From positions 179,152,288 through 179,216,287 of the forward strand of contig NC_073746.1 of NCBI RefSeq assembly GCF_029784135.1: a stretch of 64,000 nt of DNA, given 5' to 3'. The notes below the pieces were generated by a model. It saw only the letters and a program-made list of their open reading frames with translations. It was not told the origin of the DNA and ran no database searches. Below are positions 41,106-52,526 of the stretch, one piece after another (position 1 is the stretch's first letter; each line of letters starts with the position of its first letter). Both the position numbers and the translations under genes were made by a program. Source of the DNA: Toxorhynchites rutilus septentrionalis. Taxonomy: Eukaryota > Arthropoda > Insecta > Diptera > Culicidae.

Positions 41106-41607
41106 GGTAATTACTATTGTTGGCAAAAATCGTTTTACACATTACCGTACATCTTCTGTTTTTTATGGGTGTATATCTCATTAGCATAAGGTCATCTCAA
41201 AAAGGTTTCAGTTCATTTTTCTTATTTTCAAATCGGCGCTGATTTTTATTTGTTTGATCTGAACTTGTTCTCAGTGCGAAAATCCCTCAAATTCGATTTG
41301 ATAGCATACACAAGTTTGCATTCATTTTACGAAATTCATGTTCTACATATGATAAATCTGTTTTTCACAACTGTAACCCAACAATGAAAATCACTGTAAT
41401 ATTATTCAAATTAGGTATATGTGTATGTTTTTCCCGGAATTTCATGGATATGTTGGATCTAAGGCCAGTTGTTGAGACGATGTGAATTTAATTTTTTTTT
41501 ACTCTGCATCATCCGCGCTTCCTTCCTGAAATGAACGACGCTCACACAGCTGATAATAATTAAACTGGATCAATTTATCCATTCTTTCGACAGATACGCA
41601 CGGTCGG

Positions 41608-41643
41608 TATATAAAGTAACTGGCTCATGTGTAACGTTCAGTT
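41608..41643 (+). promoter_or_regulatory. core promoter of gene 2 (TATA box and initiator)
   Basis: TATATAAAG at 41608-41616 lies about 31 bp upstream of the arthropod initiator TCAGTT (41638-41643, predicted +1 at A 41640). The predicted 5' UTR of 84 nt leads to the ATG at 41724 without another upstream ATG in good context. Confidence 0.7.
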
Positions 41644-41723
41644 TATCGAGGATACGCGCTCGCTGAAGTCTACAATTGAGCTCCCGCATGGTGAAGAGGT
41701 GAATTTCGTTCCAAATAATAAAC

Positions 41724-42813
41724 ATGAGGCTTTTGGGTGTGCTTTGTGTTGCAACTGTGGTGTTTTCCGCGCCATCGCCGCAATCCAGAAATACGATAGA
41801 TTTCCTTCTGGATTTGAACCAGGATGTGTTAGAAGCAGAAAAAGAGACACCGGCTTCCGTTCAACCTCTTCCCCAAGCTCAAGTTACTCAGGTGGCAACG
41901 AGTACTGCTTCTACCAATGTAACGACCACCACAACTGTGAGTCCAGAGACTCCGGCTCCAGTGCGAGAGGAACAACCCAAAGAACAGCAAATTCAGGATA
42001 GCCTAAAGCCAACAGATAAAATGCCCATGAATACTTCTGTGGAAAGTGAATCAGTTGAATCAAATATGAGTGATGAGCAAAATGTAACTAGTGAAGTAAC
42101 ACACGAAGAGGACATATCAAACGAAACAAGTGAAAAAGATTCTAATGAAAATACGACAAAAACCGATCTCGATAGTCGCGAGGATTCCAACTCCACGGAG
42201 AATTCGACGGAAGATAAGCATCACGGAGAAACCGAAAGAAAAGTCACCCAAGTGACTCATTCTCCACAGGATGATCCCACAACCGTACAGCAACAAGAAA
42301 TGGTTGATTTGCGTCTAACGAACAATGCAGCTGTGGACAATATCCAAAAGGTTGAAGTCAAACCGAATCAAGTTGTCAATCATGGGACATTAGTCGTCGA
42401 TAAGGCTATTTTTGAAGGTCAACAATTGGATTATAGCACAACACCAAAAAATGTGAAGAAATGGAAACAAAATCGTGGTAATGGTATGTTTAATTTCATT
42501 TAGGAGTGTGAAAACAGATGAAATAGCAAATATATTATCATTCACAGAACCGTCTGGATGGTACAGTAATATCGAATTTGATGGACATAAACACGGAACG
42601 CATTTCGAAGGGGGTTCGCCACATTGGGATCAATGGGGGCCACATGGGCATGGTAATCAGCATCATAACCATGATCACACCCACAACTATGATCATCATC
42701 AAGGCAATGAACAATACGACCGAAGACATGGTCATGGACATCAACACAATCATGATTATGACCACGCTTATGACCATAGCAATCCTCATGATCATGGATA
42801 CCAGTGGCAATAA
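41724..42813 (+). CDS. secreted Asn/Thr/Ser-rich protein with His-rich C-terminus (341 aa, 2 exons)
   Basis: Exon 1 is 41724-42483 and exon 2 is 42548-42813. A 64-bp intron (GTATGT...TTCACAG) joins them in phase 1, giving 1026 nt and a single open frame. Residues 1-15 are a signal peptide (MRLLGVLCVATVVFSA). The mature protein starts with IDFLLDLNQDVLEAE. It continues with a long Ser/Thr/Asn/Glu-rich segment holding many N-x-S/T sequons (NVTTTT, NTS, NVTS, NETS, NSTENST), so heavy glycosylation is likely. Exon 2 begins EPSGWYSNIEFDGHKHG and ends in a stretch with dozens of His in HGHG, HNHDH and HDHG patterns, suggesting metal binding. The family is not recognised. Without splicing, exon 1 would stop at 42503. 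Confidence 0.75.
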
Positions 42814-44003
42814 TGAAAAATTATAACATTAGAGAAACCTCATTATACTCCACATGTACATAAAGATATGAGTTGTTGATTATTGAATAAGGATTTCACT
42901 TAGGAACGAGATTACTCCAATATACACTAGAAAGAACAAAAACACACGTATGTGCGCAAATGAACACTTCAATAATGTTATGAATTGACACCAACAAAAG
43001 AGTTGTGTACCGCAAACCGGCTTAATTAAATGCCGGAAGGGAAAATAAAATAATAATTTCTTGAATGAGAGACTTCGGCGTGGGCAACGAGCGAAAGATA
43101 GTTGATGAGGTGAGTCAAACGACAAATGAGTTGGCACGAGTATAGGATTATTCTATGGAATTTTTGCCTGTTGCTTTCTGGTATTTTTCGTGGGTGATCA
43201 TAACATGGTTGGGTGACTTATCAAGGCTTTTCCGTGTTTTGTGAGTAAGTCGCAGCCCGTATCATCATACTGTTGTTGCATCCGCGAAGGATACTGCATG
43301 TGATTTTTTTTTTGAATTTATTTTGTTGATCATTGTACTTTGGAACAGTGTTTGATTGTGACCGAAAATAATCTTTTGATATTATATCGGAAGAAAGTCG
43401 ATTACATCATAATAATGATGTGGTATGTAAAAGAACATCTAGTGTTGTCGTTGGGCTTATTTGATAAGAAAAAAATCATAAAAACAATAAAAAATTATTG
43501 ATTCATATTGAAATCCAACTTCGTACTGCAATTTAAATTGGGACCTTGATGTTGGAATTGGTTATGGTCATGGGTCGTGCATGTTTTCGAAATTCGTTAT
43601 TTGTTATCATTGTTTGTAAAATTAATGCAAATGGGTTTGGGATGCAATTGCTCGCTAAATTGTTAACCACGTTTCATGAAATCAGATATCTAATGATGAT
43701 TTTATCTGCATTCCATTTGAATTCATTTGAATAAACATTTAATCTGGTAGGATATGGTTTTTTTTTACATTTTTAGAAGGTATGTACACTCGACAAAAAA
43801 TTAGAGGAACAGAGCGCGCAGTCGAAAATTTTAAGTGATTTTTGACATGCTGTAACTCCGTGAAAAATCAACGCATATCGATGGGATGTGCATTGTTTTG
43901 AAGCTACAACTTTTAGGTATTAGAATATTTTACGTACATATTTTAATCTTGGAGTGTGTAGGTGTAGTGCGCAACAATATCGAGAAGAAATGAAAAATCT
44001 TTT
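42814..44003. other. no gene supported downstream of gene 2
   Basis: An AATAAG-like signal near 42883 could end gene 2. At about 43787 a sequence CACTCGACAAAAAATTAGAG resembles Tc1/mariner MITE termini, but no matching end was located. Otherwise AT-rich and non-coding. Confidence 0.35.
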
Positions 44004-45483
44004 TTTGACGTAGGACTACGTCTAACCGGAAGATATAGGGGGTGAAATGGAAATCTAGGCACTGAACAAGTAGGAAAAAATGCAAGATTTGGAACGCTTA
44101 TAACTCGAGCATTTCTCAATAGATCGCAAAGTTTTTTGCATCAATTGATAGGAAATATATCTACGCATCTATCATGACGAATAACATTTCATTTTTCTTG
44201 AGATAAATAATTGAATGATTGTGAAATATCAAGCATTGCCCAAATGCACTATGTGCCCATTTTTGATTGGTCCATTTTGTGCTCCTCAAATCGTACCGAC
44301 CAAAACGGGCAACCAGAGCAGCAGCGAAATAGATGAAGCACGATTGGAAAGGAAAAAGAAAAAAAATGAACGAAACATTGGTCGCAGTGTCACACATGCG
44401 TAATTCTCGAGCTAGCCAGTCAGCTTAAAAATCCCCGCTTCGCTGCCGTAACGATCATTCTCTTTCAAACCGTACACCACATCAGTTCGCATCACAACAC
44501 ATCAACAAACCAACCCAAGCAGCCATGTCTGGACATGGCAAAGGAGGAAAAGTGAAGGGAAAGGCAAAATCCCGCTCGAACCGTGTTTAGTTTCGGCCGC
44601 CGAAGTGATTGAGCTAGCTGACAAAGCTGCTCGCGACGAAAAACTGCATTCGGATCAGAACACATTCGGTGGACTTCAAGACAACAGGCAGTTGCAGCGA
44701 GTGGCGAGTGGCAAACGCAATCGCAAAACGGCATCAGGTAGCAGAAGAAAAAAGTTTGTTCTTTTAACAATCTGCTTTGGTGGCAAATCCAGAACAAGGC
44801 GGCATCGAGGGCGTTCGAAATGGTTTTTTTCAAAACCACGAGTATTAAGTTTTCTAAATTGAAACCATTCCATAAAACAAGGCGCTTTTCAGGGCCATTA
44901 AACCTTCCAAAAAAAGAGTTTAGGAAATACAGTTCAATGCTTTCTAAAACAATATCCAAAATAATAATAAATTGCTTCTAGATTGAAAGTACAGTAATTT
45001 ACACTTATCTCGACATTTAACTAATTGGACGGACCTGTAATGCGACATATTTAGTTGGACATTTTTGTAAACGTAGAGTTCGGGGTCCAAATTATGACCT
45101 CACATTGAAAGTCGACTGTCATCGCAAATGTTCAATTACAGGTTAAACAATATGTCACAAGCTGGATGGGAAGAAATTTTCCAACTGTGAAAGCTGTGGC
45201 GAGTGGCAAATGCAATCGCTAAACAGAAAGGTTTAGCCGAACAAGATGGGGATATCGAGTGATAACAAAAACACAACACCAAAGGTTTTTTTTCAGAACC
45301 GTCAACATATTCATAAAGAGTAAACAGTAAACTAATCCAGTTTTCAGGTAGATAGGTAGGTATTCACGTAGGAGAAGAAAATAAAACAATATATTTAAAA
45401 TAAATATTTAACAAAAGCTGTCCCCTTTGTATAGTCCTACGTCACTCCGGTTATGTCCCCGACATTACCCACCCGTCTTTTTT
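44004..45483 (+). mobile_element. Helentron-like element D with histone H2A fragment
   Basis: Left end TTTGACGTAGGACTACGTC (44004-44022), inverted AGTCCTACGTCA (45433-45444), hairpin GGTTATGTC/GACATTACC and T-run to 45483. At 1.48 kb it is colinear with element C but lacks about 2.1 kb of C's middle, including H2B and the second H2A. The 5' domain (CTAACCGGAAGATATAGGG, GGAACGCTTATAACTCGAGC) and the last 180 bp match C closely. Confidence 0.65.
44525..44645 (+). pseudogene. histone H2A pseudogene with large internal deletion (in element D)
   Basis: Begins MSGHGKGGKVKGKAKSRSNR, closer to authentic H2A than copy C (SRSN retained). It jumps after NRV directly to FRPPK and IELADKAARDE, deleting the roughly 40 codons between. 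The deletion boundary lies at 44587, where GTGTTTAG introduces a stop. Leader and CCAAT-type promoter sequence upstream match element C. Stem-loop remnant at 44881-44896 (GGCGCTTTTCAGGGCC). Confidence 0.85.
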
Positions 45484-46055
45484 CAATTGTTTATGCAATT
45501 GATTTGTTTTTTCAAGAATATTCTGGACTAACACAATTGTTTGCTAACCAACTCAATAGCAAATCCAATTAACCTTATCAACCAGTTTTAATTTGGTTCG
45601 AACAACGTTCCTGTAGGACCTTCGCACATAGAGATATTTCAGTTTGAATTAAAAATTATGCCTTCGTCTTTGATGATGAATAATTCAATAAACAACCATC
45701 GCACCGCAAATCGAAAAGCAGTTTGGAAAACTTCAATAAATTTTGCACAAGGATAATCGGTTTCTTTGACGAAAAAAAATTGTTTGAATTTTTTGCATCG
45801 ATTTCCAAAAAGTGCCAAAAACAGGATTTTTATAGTGCTTTACATACCACGTTATCTCATCCAATCCGTTAAAAGATACAAGTCCGTACAGGAAACGGTT
45901 TTTTCAGGGCTTCCATTTGATGTATCAAAAGAGAAAAAACACAGATTTCGAACAATGAAAAAACTCAATTCAAATGCAAGTACTACACACAATCACAGTC
46001 CTATGTCAAGATCCCGTCCGTGTCCCTAGGCTCAGACCCATCATCTTTTTAATTT
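45484..46055 (+). mobile_element. 3' part of a further Helentron-like element (A' end)
   Basis: Right end only: inverted AGTCCTATGTCAAG (about 46017-46030), hairpin GTCCGTGTC/GGCTCAGAC and CATCTTTTTAAT, matching element A's right end beyond the T-run. At 45897-45914, GGTTTTTTCAGGGCTTCC followed by TATCAAAAGAG looks like a decayed histone stem-loop and downstream element. No left end was found; element D abuts its 5' side, so it may have been truncated there. Confidence 0.5.
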
Positions 46056-46205
46056 TTATCGCATAAAGTGTGTTTCACAAACAACATCCACGTCACGTTA
46101 CGTCAATTACCGGCAACGTAACGACCCGTCAGTGACCGTTCATCAAATACGACCGGCAGGATTTGTAGAAAAGAATAATTGACAGAGACGGGTGGTTCGT
46201 TGGGT

Positions 46206-47405
46206 TTTGACGTAGGACTACGTCTTTCATTTCTATACTGGGGTATAGGTTCAAACTTTCGAAAACGAAAGCGTTACGCCGGAGAACGAGATTTTGAGCG
46301 TTAATAGCTCCTAAACAACTGATAGTATGATAAACAATTCATTCGACAGATAAAATGTCTACGCATTATATGCTTGTTACTTTTTGATCCAAAAAATTGT
46401 TTCAAAGCCCTAAAATTACTTTCAAAACAGGCTATTGAAATCACACCAATCGGTATATACACGAGTGCCGCTCGGAAATCCACTTAGTTATATCGCTGGA
46501 ATGGATACAGACCTCAAAACCATGGAGCCAGGGGAAATCGGCATAGCAAAATAGATGTAAGCAGTGGGTACTTTTGTATTCGCTTGCGTTTCTGGAAATC
46601 GGAATGTTTCCCTTACACAGATTTCTAAACCATGGAGCCAGGGGAAATTGGCATAGCAATTTAAATGCAAGAAGTGGATACTTTTGTACTCGTTTGCGTT
46701 TCTGCAAATTGGAATGTTTCCCTAACACAGACTTTAAAATCATGAAGCATGGGAAAATCGGCATTGCAAAATAGATGTGAGCTGCGAGCACTTTTGTACT
46801 CACTTGCGTTTCTGGAAAACGGAATGTTTCCCTAGCACAGATTTCATAACCATGGAGCCAGGGGAAATTGGCATAGAAAATTAGATGCAAGCAGCGAGTA
46901 CTATTGTACTCGGATTGACTATGGATTTGATATGGTATGATACGGTGTAGTAGATATGATCGAAGTGGATATTATATTACATATCGAAGAAATCACATTT
47001 ATAAAAGCAGCGTTATAAAATTATTTGTTTACGAATGCTGCAATCGATCGTCGTTATTGGGAAGTTGGAATTGTTGGGAAGGGGGTCTTATTTTCGCTGT
47101 GTAATTCCGAGGAGGAATCCATTCCTTCTAAAGCGTTAATAATCCTGCTCCGGATCAACGATGATTCCAATTGTCGGGGCTTGGGGAGTGGGTACTATTT
47201 GCGCTGGGTATTTCCGAGGAGGAATCGATTCCCCATTTGAACGTTAATAATTCTTTTCCGGCTAAACGAAGTGGTATGATAATCACTTTATTCGAAAGAT
47301 GAAACGTCTAAGATTTATATGCTTGTTACTTGTTGATTGCTAAGTCAACGTTAGTCCTACATCTACCTTGCGGTTATATCAAAGAGATAACCCACTTCTA
47401 GTTTT
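46206..47405 (+). mobile_element. Helentron-like element E with minisatellite core
   Basis: Left end TTTGACGTAGGACTACGTC (46206-46224), inverted AGTCCTACATCTA (47352-47364), hairpin GGTTATATC/GAGATAACC (47371-47391) and T-run 47401-47405. It is a sister of element B. Bases 46500-46890 hold about four copies of the roughly 105-bp monomer. Bases 47070-47270 hold a second tandem pair (about 125 bp, each with CCGAGGAGGAATC and GCGTTAATAAT). Confidence 0.6.
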
Positions 47406-48511
47406 TGTCTGGGCTTTGTATCTCGGTTTTTGTTTTGATTTTTGTTGCATTATTTATGCTTACTTATAGTTCCTAATTTCTCAGTCAAAATCATTTGCGA
47501 CTAGCTGAGAAAAACAGTCTGTATATTATTATTGTTGAATAAGGTTCGAGACTACAGGTTTTAAGCATTTAAATAATAGAATTCAATGATACTCATTAAA
47601 TGTTTCAAATATGAGAACAGATTCTGGGCATGCTGATTCGAAAGAGAACATTGTAATTTGAGTCTGTCGTAGATGGCGACACTATGAAAAACATTAAATA
47701 AATCATCCGTTTGACATTTGACGCGACGGTCTGCTGCAAGCATACACTGCATGTGTGAATTGATGGAGACGTTGACGGAACGTGGATGTTTTTCTCGTAA
47801 CGTTCTATGTGAATCACACATAACGACGGCGAAAAATGACTAAAAATCGGTAGTATTTACCTGGGTTATGCAGATCTTCTATGAAAATATGAAATACACA
47901 AATTATATCGTTCATTTCAATTCTGGTTGGGTAAAAAGCAAAGCCTGAGTTACGTCATATATACCAAGATGGTGAACGATAGGTGTTTCGTTCTTCACAC
48001 TTTCAGGACATGACGTGAGACGAGTAGCGAGACGTAACTTCAGAATTATTCGTGAAAAATAGTGCTCAACCTCCTTTTGCTCTAGCCAATGATTTGTAAC
48101 GGCCCTTTCGGGATCTTCTGGATCTGGTAATCTCCTTCCCGGTATTTGTACAGCGTTCTCCTCCTCTCTGAGCGAAATCAGTGGAGCCACAATTAGCATT
48201 ATTTCTTGTCACCGTCGCCGTAAGCTGATAGTACTCTTTTCCCCGCCGATGGGAGCCAAACAGAAGTATATTTAGCTTGGAAAGAAAGGCATTGATTGCG
48301 CAGCTAGAAGCGAAAAGATATACTAAAAACATACTTCTGCACTGTTATGATTCGACAGTGAAGCGCGAGTAGCTATTTTGCCAACGAATGCATTTGTCAC
48401 CAAAAGATACGATTTGTTTTGTAAACAAATTTGTTTTTTCACGAGCAATGGCCGAACAGCAATTTTGACATTGCGGTCCACCTATAGTACAACGCGTCCA
48501 CTATATACCAC
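47406..48511. other. no gene supported
   Basis: Short frames on the minus strand (95 codons at 48199-47912, 88 codons at 48332-48066) have no recognisable domain. No repeat borders seen. Confidence 0.45.
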
Positions 48512-49228
48512 TTTGACGTAGGATTAAGTCTTTCGGGAACATATTGGAGGTACAAATTTAAAATGTCCGAATGTCCAATTCCAAACGCTGATTGCTCAGT
48601 CATTTCATGATAGATATATAAAATATATGCGTCAATCGATTTCGACACTCCATAACATTTTTTTTACTCTGAACATGCAATGAGAGTTCGGATCGGGCAC
48701 TCGTCGGGCGCGGACATATTTTTTTTGTTGCTCCGCGCTTATTTACTTTTAAGATTCCTTGTTTACGTGCGATAGCAACAAATATGTTTTCGTTCCGCTC
48801 CCTTTATTTTAAACGTAGATATAGTCGTAAATAGTGCCTCAATTTGTCAAAATGATCATAATTTTGTGAAATGAAATATTGAACGAAGCCAGGAAGGATT
48901 CATTACAGTAAAAATGAATAAAATAATGTATTCTATGAAATCTACTATCAAACAATATAATCTCAAGCATTATCTAAATGGAAATCCGCGCTCTGATTGC
49001 TCGATTCGCAATAGCAATCAAAACCAATGAGCCTGGCAAAATCGGCTTTGTAAATATATCATATCAGTGACCTAACATGCATTGTAAAATGTTCAGCACA
49101 AGTGTAAGTGTATAATTGTATATGGTAGCGGTTGTGTTAAACTGACAGATGGAACAGATTGTCTAACGGAATCCGACGTCGATTATGCGGTCGTGTCTCG
49201 GACACAACCCTCCTGTGACTTTTTTTTT
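48512..49228 (+). mobile_element. Helentron-like element F (short, 0.7 kb)
   Basis: Left end TTTGACGTAGGATTAAGTC (48512-48530), inverted ATCCGACGTCGA (about 49171-49182), hairpin GGTCGTGTC/GACACAACC (49189-49209), CCTCCTGTG and T-run to 49228. Same subfamily as element G (TTTCGGGAACATATTGG). It contains a single minisatellite-type unit (AAAACCAATGAGCCTGGC near 49020) and no histone sequence. Confidence 0.6.
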
Positions 49229-50190
49229 CCCAGAATGTACCATATCGTCTTTACTAATTAAGAGTCTATTCCTTTTTTTTTTGTTTCGGACAATAAGAAA
49301 GGTTGTTCGGGAAAAAAGGAATGTGTCCGGCATCTTTGAAAAAGTGAGATTGAGTCGGGAAAGACGGACGCTTAGCGGGAAAGATGGAAACTAACTGAAA
49401 GTTCAAGATTATGTAATCGATAAGTGTTGGAGGTCTTCAAATATGCCTCAAAAATGATCTAACAAAAAAGCATAGACTAAAATCACCTAGAAGGGCTTGT
49501 AATTTTTCTCATTTTTTTTCATGTCTAAACTAGCTTCCGGCATTCGGAATGACCAATTCGGATAACGTTTGAAAAACCGCTCCGTTGATACGTCCATGAT
49601 ATGTGATTACACTTGTAAACACAGTTAGTGGACATCTGTTAATAAAAGAAAAATTACATCGAGCTGCTCTATGCAGATTATTTTTTTTGTTTTCATTTAC
49701 AATTTTAACAGAGAGCCAGCTAGGTGTACAGAATAAGTGTCAGAGGTATTGATACATTGTATTGCAAGTTTGTACATCATTGAAATTGAAAATAAAAATG
49801 TAATTTATCAATTATACAGGGGTGTCCACCTTTCCTACCCTGTCCGTCTTTTCCGATATTCCCCTACTTGTAAACAATAGAACTGATTTGTTTTGAATTC
49901 CACTACTTTACCAGCTTGTAGCATTTGTATATTGAATATTCTTGATTGTTTAATTGTTTATGTATTCTCCAATAATTAATAACAATAATGAACAGTGAAA
50001 ATAATTTTTGTTTTATTGGTTCCAGAGCTCGAAAAAACGTCCGAAATTCGTATCTCTACACTAGAATACCTCCTTAAATTCAGGAATACATACGCGATAG
50101 AACCACGCAATAGTGTGCAGGATCGATGCGGTAGCTGAACATGACATGATATATGTTCTTGAAAATTTCTCACAGATATACGCATGCTTT
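49229..50190. other. no gene; isolated MITE-type terminus
   Basis: Minus-strand TAAGGAGGTATTCTAGTGTA with AGAGATACGAATTTCGGACG (about 50030-50077) matches the left end of the MITE at 51829. It is a solitary end or part of a second copy whose partner was not found. Confidence 0.4.
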
Positions 50191-50819
50191 AACCCTTTAT
50201 GAGACCGTGGCAACTATATTACCACCTACAAAAATATTTTTTTCGTTGCGCTTCGAATGTTATTTCAATATTTTGCTTAACCAAAGACCTTCTAAAGGCG
50301 TTTTTTAATGGTACTGAAAGACTGAAAAGGTACGATATTTTTTTGGGAGTCATTTTGATGTAAAAATCCGCGATTTGAAAGCGCCAGCAACAAATTCTGT
50401 TAAAATTCGTTGAAAATGCAACAAGTTGATAAGAAACTGTAAGCGTTCTATTTAGGATCAACTGTGTGAGATTATGCAGTTTTGTGAATAAAATAAATGG
50501 AGTATTCGATGAAAAATTAAAATTTTAATTTTTTTCTTAGTAAGTCTATATAAAAAATCTTTTGTTTTCGCTGAACTAGAGATATTGTTTTAATTTTTGC
50601 ATAACCAAAGGCGCAATAAAGTGAGTTTACAAAGCCCAGCAAACAGTGTTTTTGGGGTAAACGGGCATTCAAAAAGATCCGGGGCTATTTTTTAAAACAA
50701 AGAAAAAACGAGATACTCAGGGGCTGTCCCCATACCACGTGGACAACTTTAGGTGGGGTAGGGGTTACGAAAATGTCCACGCTTGCCCACGGTGAGGGGG
50801 GAGCCCGCCCTAAGTACTC

Positions 50820-51094
50820 TTCTTCTTCTTCTTGAGTGGCGTTAACGTTCCCTGTGGAACTTTTGCCGTCTCAACGTATGCATTAACTAGCGTCATTTAT
50901 TAATACTTAGTTGAGATTTCTTAAGCCAAATAACACGCCTTGAATGTATTCCGAGGGGCAAGCTCTTGAATACGCGTGACCACAGTGCAAGTCGAAGGAA
51001 ATTTCTTTGACGAAAAATCCTCCGGCCAGAACAGGAATCGAACCCGAACACCCGCCATGATAATGTGAGACGCTAACCACTCGGCCACGGGTGC
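50820..51094 (-). repeat. (GAA)n-tailed tRNA-derived SINE, copy 3, with TSD
   Basis: Minus-strand head CCGTGGCCGAGTGGTTAGCG, then GGTTCGATTC (B box), GGATTTTTCGTCAAAG, GCCCCTCGGAATACATTC, AACTAAGTATTAATAAATG and the (GAA)n tail (plus-strand 50820-50834). Flanked by AGTACTC at 50813-50819 and 51095-51101, a clean target duplication. The best-preserved copy in the window, inserted just inside the left end of the 3-kb TIR element. Confidence 0.8.
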
Positions 51095-51828
51095 AGTACT
51101 CAGTATTCATCAATAAAAATACTGAACTGTCTGAGACTGCTGCTCAGTCAAACATCCATACTTTTTCATATGACTGAACCTTTTCCTGAAATATTCTATT
51201 CTGTATATTCTGAAGGTAACGCACATGAACTAGGATTCAATTTATTCCAATCGGTAATAGAGGGCTATTAAATCCGCCAGGATAAAGACTAACACGAAGA
51301 ATGTTGGATTTTTTGTAGTATTAAAAATCACGGCTTAAGTGCGGGTTGAATTCAGCTTTTGCTCTTGATGACAAAACTGTTTGGTTTGTTTTCGAGAACT
51401 CCCAAGGATTTCTGATCATTGAAACGAAAAACAAATTCTTCCATGAGTGTACGGGCCGTATCTCTGGAGATCTATTTCTTGCAATGATGTTGTTTTTCAT
51501 TGATGTCTGGCAATTTTTGTAATACGCTTCTTTTGAGTTGTCTGGAAAGTTCATGCTGCTACTGCTGGTTAATCAGAAGCTAAGATTAATCTTTCATGCA
51601 CATGAAGTAGTAGATTCACTACAGATTTCGAAAATCACCGAAATCACAGAAACGAAACATCACGATAACCATGCATGTAACATGCAACAATGCATGGACT
51701 ACATATTAACCCATATTACGGAACCCGATCGGATTTGACATATCGCAATCCGAACGAAATAAACTTTTGCATTCCGCATTTCAAGGTTGCAACATTTGTA
51801 CAATCCGATAGGATTTGACTCGATCAGA

Positions 51829-52526
51829 TTAAGGGGGATAGAGACACGAATTTCGGACGTTTGTTCGAGCTCCGAAAAAGTAAAACAAAGAATATTTTTA
51901 CCATCCATTATATCACTATTTGTTTATTTATCTTTCAACAATAAAACAAAAATTGAACGAAAAAAAATATATCCATAATTAGAAGCTGATCGAGTGAGGG
52001 GGTTCAAAAAAAAGTTGTTCCATGGCGTACATGATTCCAGCACTTCTGGTTCTCTGAAACAAACAAATCGAACAGATTCTGAATCAGTAAAGATGCCGCT
52101 ATCGCATGAACCTCGGACAAGTCAAAAACGTGTTTTTTGATAAAATGGCGGAAATTTGAAGAAAAAAAATGCTGTTTAAAACATTGGTTTAAGTTTCTTG
52201 ATTTTTTTAAAATAGTAAAGTTACGAAATTATGATTTTTTATAGGTTCATGCGGTAGAAAGATATATACAGATTGTATTCATATAAACATATATCGGATA
52301 AGTAGAACTTGGAATGTCGTGTAAGCCAGTTTGAAAAACATGTTTCGAGAAAAACGCGTTTGAAGTTAATTGTTATGGCCGTACTAGATAAGATATCCCA
52401 TCACATAATATGGCTATAACTTTGTAAATAATGAGATTTCCGAAAAGTATGGTATTCTATGGTATGGCTTCTATGGTATATGGTATGATTTTTTTCAAAT
52501 TTCTAGACTAGAATACCCTCTTAAAG
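51829..52526. mobile_element. MITE with TAAGGGGG / TAAGAGGG ends
   Basis: Left end TAAGGGGGATAGAGACACG and, on the minus strand from 52526, TAAGAGGGTATTCTAGTCTA. The pairing is clearer when the solitary copy near 50030-50077 is used as consensus; the left end here lacks about 10 bp. TA at the outer edge suggests a Tc1/mariner-type element. No ORF. Confidence 0.45.

Noticed and set aside
42538..42826. Met/Ile-rich ORFs of 82-90 codons overlapping exon 2 of gene 2
   Set aside because: Alternative frames of the CAT/GAT-rich His/Asp-coding exon; the spliced frame continuing exon 1 explains the region.
46441..46890. 149-codon minus-strand ORF with repeated NFPWLHGFEIC-like motif
   Set aside because: The apparent peptide repeat is the translation of the minisatellite monomer in element E; there is no start context or homologue.
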